NCBI RefSeq assembly: GCF_000348785.1
Contig: NC_020520.1
Location: 4,216,001 to 4,280,000 of the forward strand
DNA: 64,000 bases
Source: Ilumatobacter coccineus YM16-304
GTDB lineage: Bacteria > Actinomycetota > Acidimicrobiia > Acidimicrobiales > Ilumatobacteraceae
Direction of reading: 5' to 3'
Within the stretch, counting starts at the first letter, position 1. Each line of letters starts with the position of its first letter. Positions 27,103 through 34,942 of this stretch are shown here, one piece after another. The notes under the pieces are model-generated. The model did no database searches and was not told the DNA's origin. It was given only the letters and a program-made list of their open reading frames with translations. Both the position numbers and the translations under genes were made by a program.

Positions 27103-28407
27103 TCAGGCCAGCGTGAGCTGCTCGGTGAGTTGGAGCCAAGCTGAATCGTCGGCGTCGACCTGCTGGCGGGCGTGATCGCTCGGAGGCTCCTGGCCGATCG
27201 AGTCGGTCGGTGCGGTGGTGACCGGGGGCGGTGGACCGGGTGGCCGACTGACCTGCATCGACCCATCGGGAGCGTGAACGCTGAGCTCACGCCCCGTGCC
27301 CGAGATGTTCCACCCGGACCCATGACTGAGCTGATGATGTCGATGGCAGAGCAAGACGAGGTTCTCGTCGTTGGTGGCCCCGTGCTGGGCCCGGTGGACG
27401 ATGTGGTGCGCATCGCACCAGGTGGCTCGAATGTTGCAGCCGGGCCAGCGGCAGTGCTGATCGCGAGCCACCAGTGCGAGGAAGAGGTTGTCGGTCACGA
27501 GGCGGTTCTCGTGACCGAAGTCGAGGATCGACGAGCCGGGGCCCGTGATGAGGCGGTGGATGCCGGCATCGCACGCCATCTTGCGGACGGTGGCCGGGTC
27601 GAGCGTTGCGCCGACGTGCGTGACGCCTCGTGCGGTGCCGCGCTCGGTGATCGTTTCGAAGGGGACCGTGGCGATGATCTTGGTGTTGGACCGGCCGCCG
27701 ACGAGCTTGCCCTTCGACGCTGCCGCAGCGAGCTGGGTGAGTGCATCGGCGCATCGCTGCGGTCGAGTGCGCTTGGTGTTGTCGAACGCCGACTGGTTCA
27801 TGATCTCGTCGAGTGCGGTGCGGACGATCGCCCCGGACTCTGGATCGAGCAACCCGTCGATGCGTGTCATCCCATCGGGCTGATCGGTGACCCGGATGTA
27901 GCGGCGAGCGCGCTGCGCTTCGGCGATGTCGGCGTCGTGCTCGGGGTGGTTGCGGGCCCGCCAGTTCTCGACGGCGGGCTTGACCGCAGGCAGCGGCAGG
28001 TCTTCGATCGCTGAGATGATCTCGGCATCGAGCGTTTCTCCGTCGGCGGCACCGACTGCCGTGGCCGCCTGCTCGGTCGAGATCTTTCCGGTGGTGACCG
28101 CATCGGCCAAGTCGTCGGAGTTCGACATGGCATGGCCGAGCTCGGCAGCGCCACGGTTCTTGCGGGTCGACGTGCCGGTCTCTCTGCCCAACCATTCGGC
28201 GGTGTCTCTGGCGCCGGTGCCGATGAACGCACCCGCTCGATCGGCAGCGTGGGTGAGCCGAGCGAGTTGTGCATCGAGCCTCGACTGCACGAGCTTGATG
28301 CGGCGAAGTTCGTGACGGAGCACGGATGCGTCGCACTGTTCGACGCTCACACGAGCGACGGCGTCGACGGCCACCGACGTGGCGTTGACTGCATCCGTCA
28401 GCTTCAT
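27103..28407 (-). CDS. DUF222/13E12-type HNH endonuclease
   Basis: About 434 residues. The N-terminal 300 residues are the DUF222 region, helical, with TAEWLGRETGTSTRKNR and GKISTEQAATAV. The HNH nuclease at about residues 320-385 has LVARDQHCRWPGCNI, WCDAHHIVHRAQHG and NLVLLCHRHHQLSHG: four Cys plus the HH and HRHH residues of the metal site. Such genes are mobile-like repeats in actinobacteria (the mycobacterial 13E12 family). Start ATG 28407 is supported by TACCAT 7 nt upstream and a LexA box just beyond it, which a longer form would turn into coding sequence. Confidence 0.9.
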   Translation of the reverse strand: MKLTDAVNATSVAVDAVARVSVEQCDASVLRHELRRIKLVQSRLDAQLARLTHAADRAGAFIGTGARDTAEWLGRETGTSTRKNRGAAELGHAMSNSDDLADAVTTGKISTEQAATAVGAADGETLDAEIISAIEDLPLPAVKPAVENWRARNHPEHDADIAEAQRARRYIRVTDQPDGMTRIDGLLDPESGAIVRTALDEIMNQSAFDNTKRTRPQRCADALTQLAAAASKGKLVGGRSNTKIIATVPFETITERGTARGVTHVGATLDPATVRKMACDAGIHRLITGPGSSILDFGHENRLVTDNLFLALVARDQHCRWPGCNIRATWCDAHHIVHRAQHGATNDENLVLLCHRHHQLSHGSGWNISGTGRELSVHAPDGSMQVSRPPGPPPPVTTAPTDSIGQEPPSDHARQQVDADDSAWLQLTEQLTLA

Positions 28408-28414
28408 GTGCCAC

Positions 28415-28420
28415 ATGGTA
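28415..28420 (-). promoter_or_regulatory. Leaderless -10 element of the HNH gene
   Basis: On the minus strand TACCAT lies 7 nt before ATG 28407. It abuts the LexA box. Confidence 0.6.
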
Positions 28421-28436
28421 TCGAACATGTGTTCGA
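28421..28436. promoter_or_regulatory. SOS (LexA) box
   Basis: TCGAAC-ATGT-GTTCGA matches exactly the actinobacterial SOS-box pattern TCGAAC-N4-GTTCGA. One further matching base on each side extends the palindrome to 18 bp. It lies immediately upstream of the -10 element of the HNH endonuclease gene, where LexA would block RNA polymerase. Confidence 0.85.
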
Positions 28437-28624
28437 TCGGCAACCCATCGGGCGAAGAAGTCGGAGCGCACGCCAGGTCGAGCGTCGAGGCGTTGGCGAC
28501 GCAGGCATCGCCACCAGCGTCACTCCTGGGGTCCGACCCAGAACATGATCGCGTCTGCGGTCTGACTCCGGTGCCCTGCCGATAACATCTCGGTGCTGGA
28601 TCGCAGCAATGCGGCTCGGCGGAT

Positions 28625-28697
28625 GCCCAGATAGCTCAGTTGGTAGAGCAACGCACTCGTAATGCGTAGGTCCCGAGTTCGACTCTCGGTTTGGGCT
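28625..28697 (+). tRNA. tRNA-Thr (anticodon CGT)
   Basis: A complete cloverleaf is visible. The acceptor stem pairs GCCCAGA with TTTGGGC (one G-T). The D arm is AGCTCAGTTGGTAGAGCA. The anticodon stem ACGCA/TGCGT encloses CTCGTAA, giving anticodon CGT for ACG codons. The T arm is CCGAG-TTCGACT-CTCGG. CCA is not encoded. Confidence 0.97.
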
Positions 28698-28702
28698 CAC
28701 CG

Positions 28703-28738
28703 CGAAACCCCTGCTCCGGCAGGGGTTTCGTCGTTTTT
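28703..28738 (+). terminator. Rho-independent terminator after tRNA-Thr
   Basis: A perfect 12-bp stem (CGAAACCCCTGC with GCAGGGGTTTCG) closes a TCCG tetraloop and is followed by TCGTTTTT. It ends the tRNA transcript 5 nt after the gene. Confidence 0.92.
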
Positions 28739-28853
28739 CGGCTGCCGACACTCGGCGAAGACCACCGAATGCACCTGCGAGCGTCGAAAGTTGACGACTC
28801 GATTTCATTACGATTGTGTTTCATTCCGAGTCGAGCTGGGAACAACTCTCCCC

Positions 28854-29063
28854 ATGACCACACGTAACAAGCGCACCAGAACCGCCATCGTGACGGGCCT
28901 CGCCGCCCTGTCGCTGTCGTTCACCGCCGCAGCGTGCAGCGACGACGACGGAGACGATGACGACATCGACAACCCCGTCGACGGCGTCGACGACCAGGTC
29001 GACGACGGCCTCGAGGATCTCGAGGAAGACATCGAGTCGGAGACCGACGGCGAAGACGGCTGA
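28854..29063 (+). CDS. Small acidic lipoprotein
   Basis: 69 residues. A basic start (TTRNKRTRTA) and hydrophobic stretch lead to the lipobox FTAAACSDD. The mature 40 residues are almost half Asp and Glu (DDDGDDDDIDNPVDGVDDQV), which could bind calcium or other cations. No family is recognised. A perfect 13-bp hairpin follows 52 nt after the stop. Confidence 0.65.
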   Translation: MTTRNKRTRTAIVTGLAALSLSFTAAACSDDDGDDDDIDNPVDGVDDQVDDGLEDLEEDIESETDGEDG

Positions 29064-29115
29064 CCCCCAGGCCGTCCTGCCAGAATCACGACACCCAGAA
29101 CCAGAACCCCCAGAC

Positions 29116-29147
29116 CGAGGGCGACCACAACGACGTGGTCGCCCTCG
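29116..29147 (+). terminator. Strong hairpin downstream of the small lipoprotein gene
   Basis: CGAGGGCGACCAC and GTGGTCGCCCTCG pair perfectly (13 bp) around AACGAC. No T-run follows, so it may end transcription in a Rho-assisted manner or protect the 3' end. Confidence 0.6.
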
Positions 29148-29297
29148 ATCGCGTCTGCGCCCACGTTTCGCGGGCATCGGCAAGAGCACTGGCTCGCCGC
29201 CGGCGGCACCGCTACCATCGGGCGAAACGGGTAGAAGCAGTCAGCGTCGGCCACGGCGGCGCAGGTCATTGCCCCTCGCGCCAACGAGGAGACGATC

Positions 29298-30365
29298 ATG
29301 ACCGCTGCCCCCGATTCGCCAACGCCCGATTCCCCCGACGACACGACCGCCGATCGACCACGGTCGGGATCGGTCGAAACCGAACTCGCCAAGGAGCGCA
29401 CGTTCGGCGGAGCCGGCATCGACGTCGACCGTGAGATCCGAGTGATCGACCTCGCCGACACCTCGCGCACCCAGAGCGAACTCGACGACGAGATCTGGAA
29501 CGCTGCGGCCGACATCGGCTTCTTCCAGATCACCGGCCACGGCATCGACGAACGTGCCATCGACGCTGCGTTCGACATGGCCGAACGGTTCTTCGCCCTC
29601 CCCGACGGTGTGAAGGCCAAGCGGCGCATGGCGCCCGGAACGAACAGCGGCTGGGAATTCCGCTCGCAGCGTCGCCCGTCGACCGGCACCCTCGATCAGA
29701 AGGAGTCGTACCAGGTCACGGTGTCGCGCATGGACCTGCTCGATCTCTGGCCGACCGGCGACGAACTCGCCGACTTCGAGCGCACGATGCGATCGTTCGA
29801 ATCGACCAACCATGCGCTCGCGATGCGCGTCCTCTCGTCGTTCGCACGCAAACTCGGGTTCGACGACGAGTTCTTCACCGAGCGCCACGATCCCACGTCG
29901 CCCGAGTACCAGTCGACCCTGCGTCTGCTGCACTACCTCCCCGTCGAGGTCGACGACCTGCGCCGCGACGAGTGGCGAGCCGGGGCTCACACCGATTTCG
30001 ACTGCCTCACCCTCCTCCATCAGCGGCCCGGCCAGCGCGGACTCCAGGTCTGCCCGGGCGCCGACGCCGCCGCCCGAGCAGGCGATGGCGAGTTGGGGTG
30101 GACGAGCATCGAACCGACGCCGGGCACCATCACCTGCAACATCGGCGACATGCTCATGCGCTGGAGCGACGACAAGCTTCCGTCGACCCTGCACCGCGTG
30201 CGCATGCCGCGACCCGACGAGCACCTCGGCCCTCGCTACTCCATCGCCTACTTCGCCCAAGCCGACCGTGACGCCGTGATCGAACCACCCTCCGGCCGCC
30301 ACGCACCGATCACCGCGAGCGACTACCTCCAGCAACGCATCGCCGCCAACTTCGCCGCCGGCTGA
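29298..30365 (+). CDS. Isopenicillin N synthase-like 2-oxoglutarate/Fe(II) oxygenase
   Basis: 355 residues. The N-terminal DIOX segment includes IWNAAADIGFFQITGHGI. The iron ligands are His and Asp in AGAHTDFDCLTLL and the His in STLHRVRMP; the 2OG-binding Arg lies in RYSIAYFAQ. The plant-like family includes ethylene-forming enzyme and many hydroxylases; substrate is unknown. GAGGAG sits 6 nt before the ATG. It stands alone upstream of the cysteine-repeat protein. Confidence 0.88.
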   Translation: MTAAPDSPTPDSPDDTTADRPRSGSVETELAKERTFGGAGIDVDREIRVIDLADTSRTQSELDDEIWNAAADIGFFQITGHGIDERAIDAAFDMAERFFALPDGVKAKRRMAPGTNSGWEFRSQRRPSTGTLDQKESYQVTVSRMDLLDLWPTGDELADFERTMRSFESTNHALAMRVLSSFARKLGFDDEFFTERHDPTSPEYQSTLRLLHYLPVEVDDLRRDEWRAGAHTDFDCLTLLHQRPGQRGLQVCPGADAAARAGDGELGWTSIEPTPGTITCNIGDMLMRWSDDKLPSTLHRVRMPRPDEHLGPRYSIAYFAQADRDAVIEPPSGRHAPITASDYLQQRIAANFAAG

Positions 30366-30472
30366 CTCGCACCCTCACCGTCGCCGCACCGAGCAGACAA
30401 CGGCGTGCGACCGGCCTGTTCTACGATGCCGTACACATCGATCTGCTCTGCCGGATCGCGGGAGGAACCCAG

Positions 30473-33400
30473 ATGAAATTCAGGTGGATGATCGCGGCAG
30501 CGTTCGCGGTGGCTGGCCTCGGCCTGGTCAGCGAAGCGACACCGGTCGTGGCGGCAGCCCCGTGTGCAGCCGGCACCTACGGACCAAGCGGCATGGATCC
30601 GTGCACTCCTGCGTCACCCGGCCACTTCGTACCTGACGCCGGGGCAGATGAACAGATCGAGTGCGACGCTGGCAGGTATCAGGACCTCCCCGGCCAGACG
30701 TCGTGCATCGACGCGTCGCAAGGGTTCCATGTGCCCGCGCCCGGAGCAACCGAAGAACTGCCGTGTCTGGCTCCGACCTACCAAGACCTCGTCGGTTCCT
30801 CGTCGTGCAAGGATGCCCCGGCAGGCAGCTACGTCGTCGACGACGAAGCCACCGAACCCACGCCGTGCTCCCCCGGCACCTGGCAGGCCGACACGGGACA
30901 GGTGTCGTGTGACGACGTCGAACCTGGGTTCTTCACGTCGATCTCCGGCGCCTCGACACAGTCGCCGTGCCCGGTTGGCTACTTCCAGGACCAACCCGGC
31001 CAGACGCTCTGCATCGCCGCCCCCGCAGGCCACTTCGTTCCCGACGTCGAAGCGACCGAGTCGACGCCGTGTGCCGCAGGCACCTGGCAGGCCGCAACCG
31101 GCGAGAGCGCGTGCGACCCCGCGGCAGCCGGCCACTACGTGCCCGACTCGGGCGCCGACGAACAGCTGCAGTGCGACGTCGGCACGCACCAGGACGAAGC
31201 CGGTCAGACCTCCTGCAAACTCGCTCCAGCGGGCACCTTCGTCGACAGCTTGGGCGCCGAGGACCCGACGCCCTGCCCAGCCGGCACTTACCAGACCGCC
31301 ACCGGGTCGACCTCGTGCATCGATGCCGAGGCCGGCACCTACGTGCCGGACGCGGGTTCAGCCGTCCCCGGAACCGACTGCCCGGTCGGCCGATACCAGG
31401 ATCAGACCGGGCAATCATCGTGCGAGCTCGCACCTGCAGGCACGTTCGTCGACACCCCGGGCGCCGACGAGCCGACGCCATGCGCTGCCGGCCGCTATCA
31501 AGAACTCGCCGAGTCCACCGAGTGTGTGGATGCCGACGCCGGCACGTTCGTATCGGGCGAGGGGTCAGCGGTTCCCGGAACCGACTGCCCTGCCGGCCGG
31601 TACCAGGACGAAACCGGACAAACATCGTGCAAGGTCGCCCCTGCCGGGAGCTTCGTCGCCACCCCCGCCGCGACCGAGCCGACTCCGTGTGCCGTGGGCT
31701 CCTACCAGACCTCCACAGAATCCACGTCATGTGTCGATGCCGACCCAGGCACCTTCGTAGCGGGAACGGGATCAGCTGTTCCCGGCACGGTCTGCCCCGT
31801 CGGCGAGTACCAAGACCTCGCCGGTCAGGCCGCCTGCAAACCGGCGCCGGCCGGGGGCTTCGTCGACGTCGAAGGTTCACGCGACTTCACTCCCTGCCCG
31901 GTCGGCTACCACCAACCCACCCAGGGCCAGAGCGGATGCATCCCAGCCCCAGCAGGTGGATTCGTCGACGTCGAAGGCGCACCCGACTTCACTCCTTGCC
32001 CGGTCGGCCGCTACCAGCCGGCGCTCGCGCAGAGCTCCTGCCTGCTCTCGCCGCCGGGACACTTCGTCGCCCTTCCCGGCGCGTCCGAAGCGAGGCCGTG
32101 CATCGGCGGCACGTACCAGCCAGACCCGGGGGCGATGACGTGCCGGGTCGTCGCCATCGACTTCTATTCCGCGGGCCCTGGCGCCACCGAACAGACCGCC
32201 TGTGACGCTGGATTCACGACCAACGGAACGACCGGCGCGACCGCATGCGTCGCCATCGTCGGTCCGACGATCACGGTTCCCGACGATCTCATAGTCCGCA
32301 CCGACGACTCAGAGGGCCGCGTCGTCGAGTTCGCCGTGTCGGTCACCGACGACGTCGACGGAGCGGTGGTCGACTGTTCGGCGCAGAGTGGCGATCGCTT
32401 CCCGATCGGCGACACCGTCGTGAGCTGCCAAGCCACCGATCTCTCCTCCACCACGTCGTTCGCCTCGTTCACGATCACCGTCGAACTGGTGCCGCGCTTC
32501 GCCACCGGCGTTGCGCCCGCACGCCTGCTCGAAACCCGCTCGTCGTCACCGACCGTCGACGGAGAGGCACAAGGCCTCGATCGCCTGCCGCCCGGCAACC
32601 AGCTTCGCCTGCAAGTCGCCGGCCGGGCTGGTGTGGACCCCGATGCCCGGGCAGCGATCGTCAACGTGACCGCCATCGGCCCGTCGAGCGTCGGTTACAT
32701 CACGGTGCATCCGTGCCTCGACACCGCTCCGACGGCGTCGTCGTTGAACTTCAGCGCCGGACGAACGGCCGGCAACGAGATCATCGCTGAACTCGACGAC
32801 ACCGGGGCGATCTGCGTGTTCAACTCCGCCGAGACGCACCTCGCGATCGACGTCGTCGGCCAGGTGCCGCAGACGTCGAACTACCTTCCGATCGGACCTG
32901 CTCGCTTGACCGACACCCGGTCGACGGGCTCCACCGTCGACGACATCGATGTCGGCGGCGGACCCAACCCGAGCGGCGACACGATCGTGGTGCCGGTCGT
33001 CGAACGAGCCGGCGTGTCGACCGATGCTCGCGCCGTCGTAATCAATGTGACGGCGGTTCGCCCCGACACGAGCGGCTACGCAACCGTCCATCCATGCCTC
33101 GACGACACTCCGCTGTCGGCATCGCTCAACTTCGAGGCCGGCACGACACGCGGCAACGAGATCATCGCCGAACTCGACGACGAGGGCCGCTTGTGCGTCT
33201 TCACGAAGGGAGCCACGCACATCACGGTCGACGTCGTCGGCGAGTTCGCTGGAGTCAGTGACTTCCAGGCGGTCAGCCCCGCCCGCCTGCTCGATTCGCG
33301 ACCCGACGGGACAACGGTCGACGGCCACCAGCAGGCAACCGGCGCCATCCGAGCCGGACAGACGCTCCGGGTCGAGGCCCGGTTCTTCGGTGCTCCGGAA

Positions 33401-33637
33401 GCTCCGGATGGACTCGTCGCCAACGTCACGGCGATCCGACCGCTCGCCGTCGGCTTCCTCACGGTGTGGAACTGTGTCGGTGATCCGCCGCTCGCGTCGT
33501 CGCTCAACTTCGGTACGGGCGACATCGTGGGCAACGACTTGATCATCGACCTCGACGATGGCGAGTTCTGCGTGTACGCCAGCGCCACCACCCACATCAC
33601 CATCGACGCCGTCGGCTACCAGACCATCGCCGGCTGA
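30473..33637 (+). CDS. Large exported protein with 17 cysteine repeats, HYR-like domain and three C-terminal repeats
   Basis: 1054 residues. A signal peptide (residues 1-28, ending TPVVAAAPC) is followed by about 17 units of 30-40 residues, each of the form C-x-x-G-x-Y-Q ... C, linked by PAG-F-V segments. This resembles the ephrin-receptor-like/GCC2-GCC3 disulfide repeats. An HYR-like domain covers about residues 590-675. Three homologous repeats of about 125 residues follow, each starting with PARL-x-[DE]-[TS]-R (around residues 680, 806 and 938) and containing AxVxNVTAI and SSLNF. There is no transmembrane anchor or sortase motif at the end. It is probably secreted or surface-bound. A strong GGAGG site precedes the ATG. 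Confidence 0.85.
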   Translation: MKFRWMIAAAFAVAGLGLVSEATPVVAAAPCAAGTYGPSGMDPCTPASPGHFVPDAGADEQIECDAGRYQDLPGQTSCIDASQGFHVPAPGATEELPCLAPTYQDLVGSSSCKDAPAGSYVVDDEATEPTPCSPGTWQADTGQVSCDDVEPGFFTSISGASTQSPCPVGYFQDQPGQTLCIAAPAGHFVPDVEATESTPCAAGTWQAATGESACDPAAAGHYVPDSGADEQLQCDVGTHQDEAGQTSCKLAPAGTFVDSLGAEDPTPCPAGTYQTATGSTSCIDAEAGTYVPDAGSAVPGTDCPVGRYQDQTGQSSCELAPAGTFVDTPGADEPTPCAAGRYQELAESTECVDADAGTFVSGEGSAVPGTDCPAGRYQDETGQTSCKVAPAGSFVATPAATEPTPCAVGSYQTSTESTSCVDADPGTFVAGTGSAVPGTVCPVGEYQDLAGQAACKPAPAGGFVDVEGSRDFTPCPVGYHQPTQGQSGCIPAPAGGFVDVEGAPDFTPCPVGRYQPALAQSSCLLSPPGHFVALPGASEARPCIGGTYQPDPGAMTCRVVAIDFYSAGPGATEQTACDAGFTTNGTTGATACVAIVGPTITVPDDLIVRTDDSEGRVVEFAVSVTDDVDGAVVDCSAQSGDRFPIGDTVVSCQATDLSSTTSFASFTITVELVPRFATGVAPARLLETRSSSPTVDGEAQGLDRLPPGNQLRLQVAGRAGVDPDARAAIVNVTAIGPSSVGYITVHPCLDTAPTASSLNFSAGRTAGNEIIAELDDTGAICVFNSAETHLAIDVVGQVPQTSNYLPIGPARLTDTRSTGSTVDDIDVGGGPNPSGDTIVVPVVERAGVSTDARAVVINVTAVRPDTSGYATVHPCLDDTPLSASLNFEAGTTRGNEIIAELDDEGRLCVFTKGATHITVDVVGEFAGVSDFQAVSPARLLDSRPDGTTVDGHQQATGAIRAGQTLRVEARFFGAPEAPDGLVANVTAIRPLAVGFLTVWNCVGDPPLASSLNFGTGDIVGNDLIIDLDDGEFCVYASATTHITIDAVGYQTIAG

Positions 33638-33661
33638 CTCTCCCGCTCACCGTCGCTCTCA

Positions 33662-33700
33662 AACCTGGTTACATCGCTCCCGGAGCGATGTAACCAGGTT
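33662..33700. repeat. 39-nt perfect palindrome between convergent genes
   Basis: Two perfect 19-nt arms (AACCTGGTTACATCGCTCC and its complement) flank a single C. It lies 24 nt after one stop codon and 5 nt from the other. No T-run is present. It may be a bidirectional terminator. Confidence 0.8.
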
Positions 33701-33705
33701 GGTGG

Positions 33706-34785
33706 TCAGGCGAGGATGGCGACGATGTCGTCGAGCAGTCGGATCTCGCCGTCGATGCCGGCGTAGCCGAGCCGGTCGAGCGTGGTCACGTCACCCGACT
33801 GCACGGCGGGAAGTTGGCTCCAGAGCGGGCTTCCGGTCACGTCGTCGATCGCCGCCTGTTCACCTTCGACGGTGTCCGTCTGCAGCATGATCAGCTCGGG
33901 GCCGTCGAGCAATCCGAGCTGCTCGAGCGACAGCCAGACCCGACCGTTTCCGTCGGGCGACAGACCGTCGGCCGAGGGCACGAGTTCACAGCCGAGTTCG
34001 TCGATCGCTCGCGGCACGTCCCAGACCGGGCCGGCGAACGCCGCCACGTTCGGGCCTGCATAGATCGCCACGACGCTGGCGGCACAGTCGTCGGCGACCC
34101 GCGAACGAGCATCGTCGTACGCAGCATCGAGTTCGGCGATCATCTCGGACGCACGATCGGTGCGATCGAACCACTCGCCGAGCAGTTCGAGTTGTTCACG
34201 CCCCGATGATCCGCTCGGGATGACGTGCAGCTCCGACCCGACGCCGGCGAGTTGTTCGGCGCCGACCTCGTCGACCAGGAACTCCCAGACGATGACGTGA
34301 TCTGCTTCCATCGTGGCGAGCTCCTCGAGCCCGATCGAGAGGTAGTCGAAGATCTCGATACCGCTGGCGTCGAGGTCTCCCATGCCCTGGAAACCGGCGT
34401 CGGGCACCGTTGCGCTCGATGCCACCACCGGGATGCCGAGATCGAGCACATCCGCGAGGACTCCCTCTTCAGCCAGCACGACCACTCTCCCGACGTCGGC
34501 AACGGCCTCTGCGGGCGCGGACGTGTCGACCGGCGCATCGGTCGACGCCGGCACCTCGGTCGCAGCCGGCGCCTCGGTCACGGAGGGCGCCTCGGTCACG
34601 GAGGGCGCCTCGGTCACGGTCGGCGCGTCGGTCGCCACAGGCGCGGGGGTTGCAGCGGGAGCTTCGGTCACCACCGGAGCGCCGGTCGTGACCACCTCGG
34701 CAGGGTCGGTCGAATCCTCCGACCCCCCGCATGCGGCCAGCACGGAAGCGGCGACGATGGAAACAGCGACTCGACGAGAGAACAT
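33706..34785 (-). CDS. Siderophore-type ABC transporter substrate-binding lipoprotein
   Basis: 359 residues. The signal sequence ends in the lipobox VLAACGGSE. Residues about 30-95 are a Thr/Glu/Ala/Pro linker built from VTEAP repeats. The fold from about residue 100 is that of the FepB/BtuF class: VGRVVVLAEEGVLADVLDLG, EELATMEADHVIVWEFL, then GRVWLSLEQLGLLDGPELIM and WSQLPAVQSGDV. It probably captures ferric siderophore. No permease or ATPase gene is adjacent. TAACGT lies 6 nt before the ATG and an IdeR/DtxR-like box covers the -35 region. Confidence 0.85.
   Translation of the reverse strand: MFSRRVAVSIVAASVLAACGGSEDSTDPAEVVTTGAPVVTEAPAATPAPVATDAPTVTEAPSVTEAPSVTEAPAATEVPASTDAPVDTSAPAEAVADVGRVVVLAEEGVLADVLDLGIPVVASSATVPDAGFQGMGDLDASGIEIFDYLSIGLEELATMEADHVIVWEFLVDEVGAEQLAGVGSELHVIPSGSSGREQLELLGEWFDRTDRASEMIAELDAAYDDARSRVADDCAASVVAIYAGPNVAAFAGPVWDVPRAIDELGCELVPSADGLSPDGNGRVWLSLEQLGLLDGPELIMLQTDTVEGEQAAIDDVTGSPLWSQLPAVQSGDVTTLDRLGYAGIDGEIRLLDDIVAILA
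34573..34626. repeat. 18-nt tandem repeat in the lipoprotein linker
   Basis: About three copies of TCGGTCACGGAGGGCGCC encode the VTEAPS units of the substrate-binding protein's linker. Copy number may vary between strains. Confidence 0.7.
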
Positions 34786-34791
34786 GCGACG

Positions 34792-34797
34792 ACGTTA
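34792..34797 (-). promoter_or_regulatory. Leaderless -10 element of the siderophore-binding lipoprotein gene
   Basis: On the minus strand TAACGT lies 6 nt before ATG 34785. Confidence 0.6.
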
Positions 34798-34806
34798 CCA
34801 ATGGTC

Positions 34807-34826
34807 GTTAGGGATGCCTAACTTCG
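34807..34826. promoter_or_regulatory. IdeR/DtxR-like iron box
   Basis: GTTAGG-GATG-CCTAAC is a perfect palindrome (34807-34822). Aligned as TTAGG-x3-GCCTAAC it agrees with the 19-bp DtxR/IdeR consensus at 13 of 19 positions. It covers the expected -35 region of the siderophore-binding lipoprotein gene. Confidence 0.7.
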
Positions 34827-34930
34827 AGCACTTCGACAACTGCTGCCGCATGGTCACCTCTCGCCGAAGGCCGCTCTCTCGAGACGGCGCACGACGACGC
34901 CTCGAATTCTCGGGCAGCCGACTCCGGGCC

Positions 34931-34936
34931 TACCGT
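34931..34936 (+). promoter_or_regulatory. Leaderless -10 element of the monooxygenase gene
   Basis: TACCGT lies 6 nt before ATG 34943. Confidence 0.5.
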
Positions 34937-34942
34937 GGGTCG

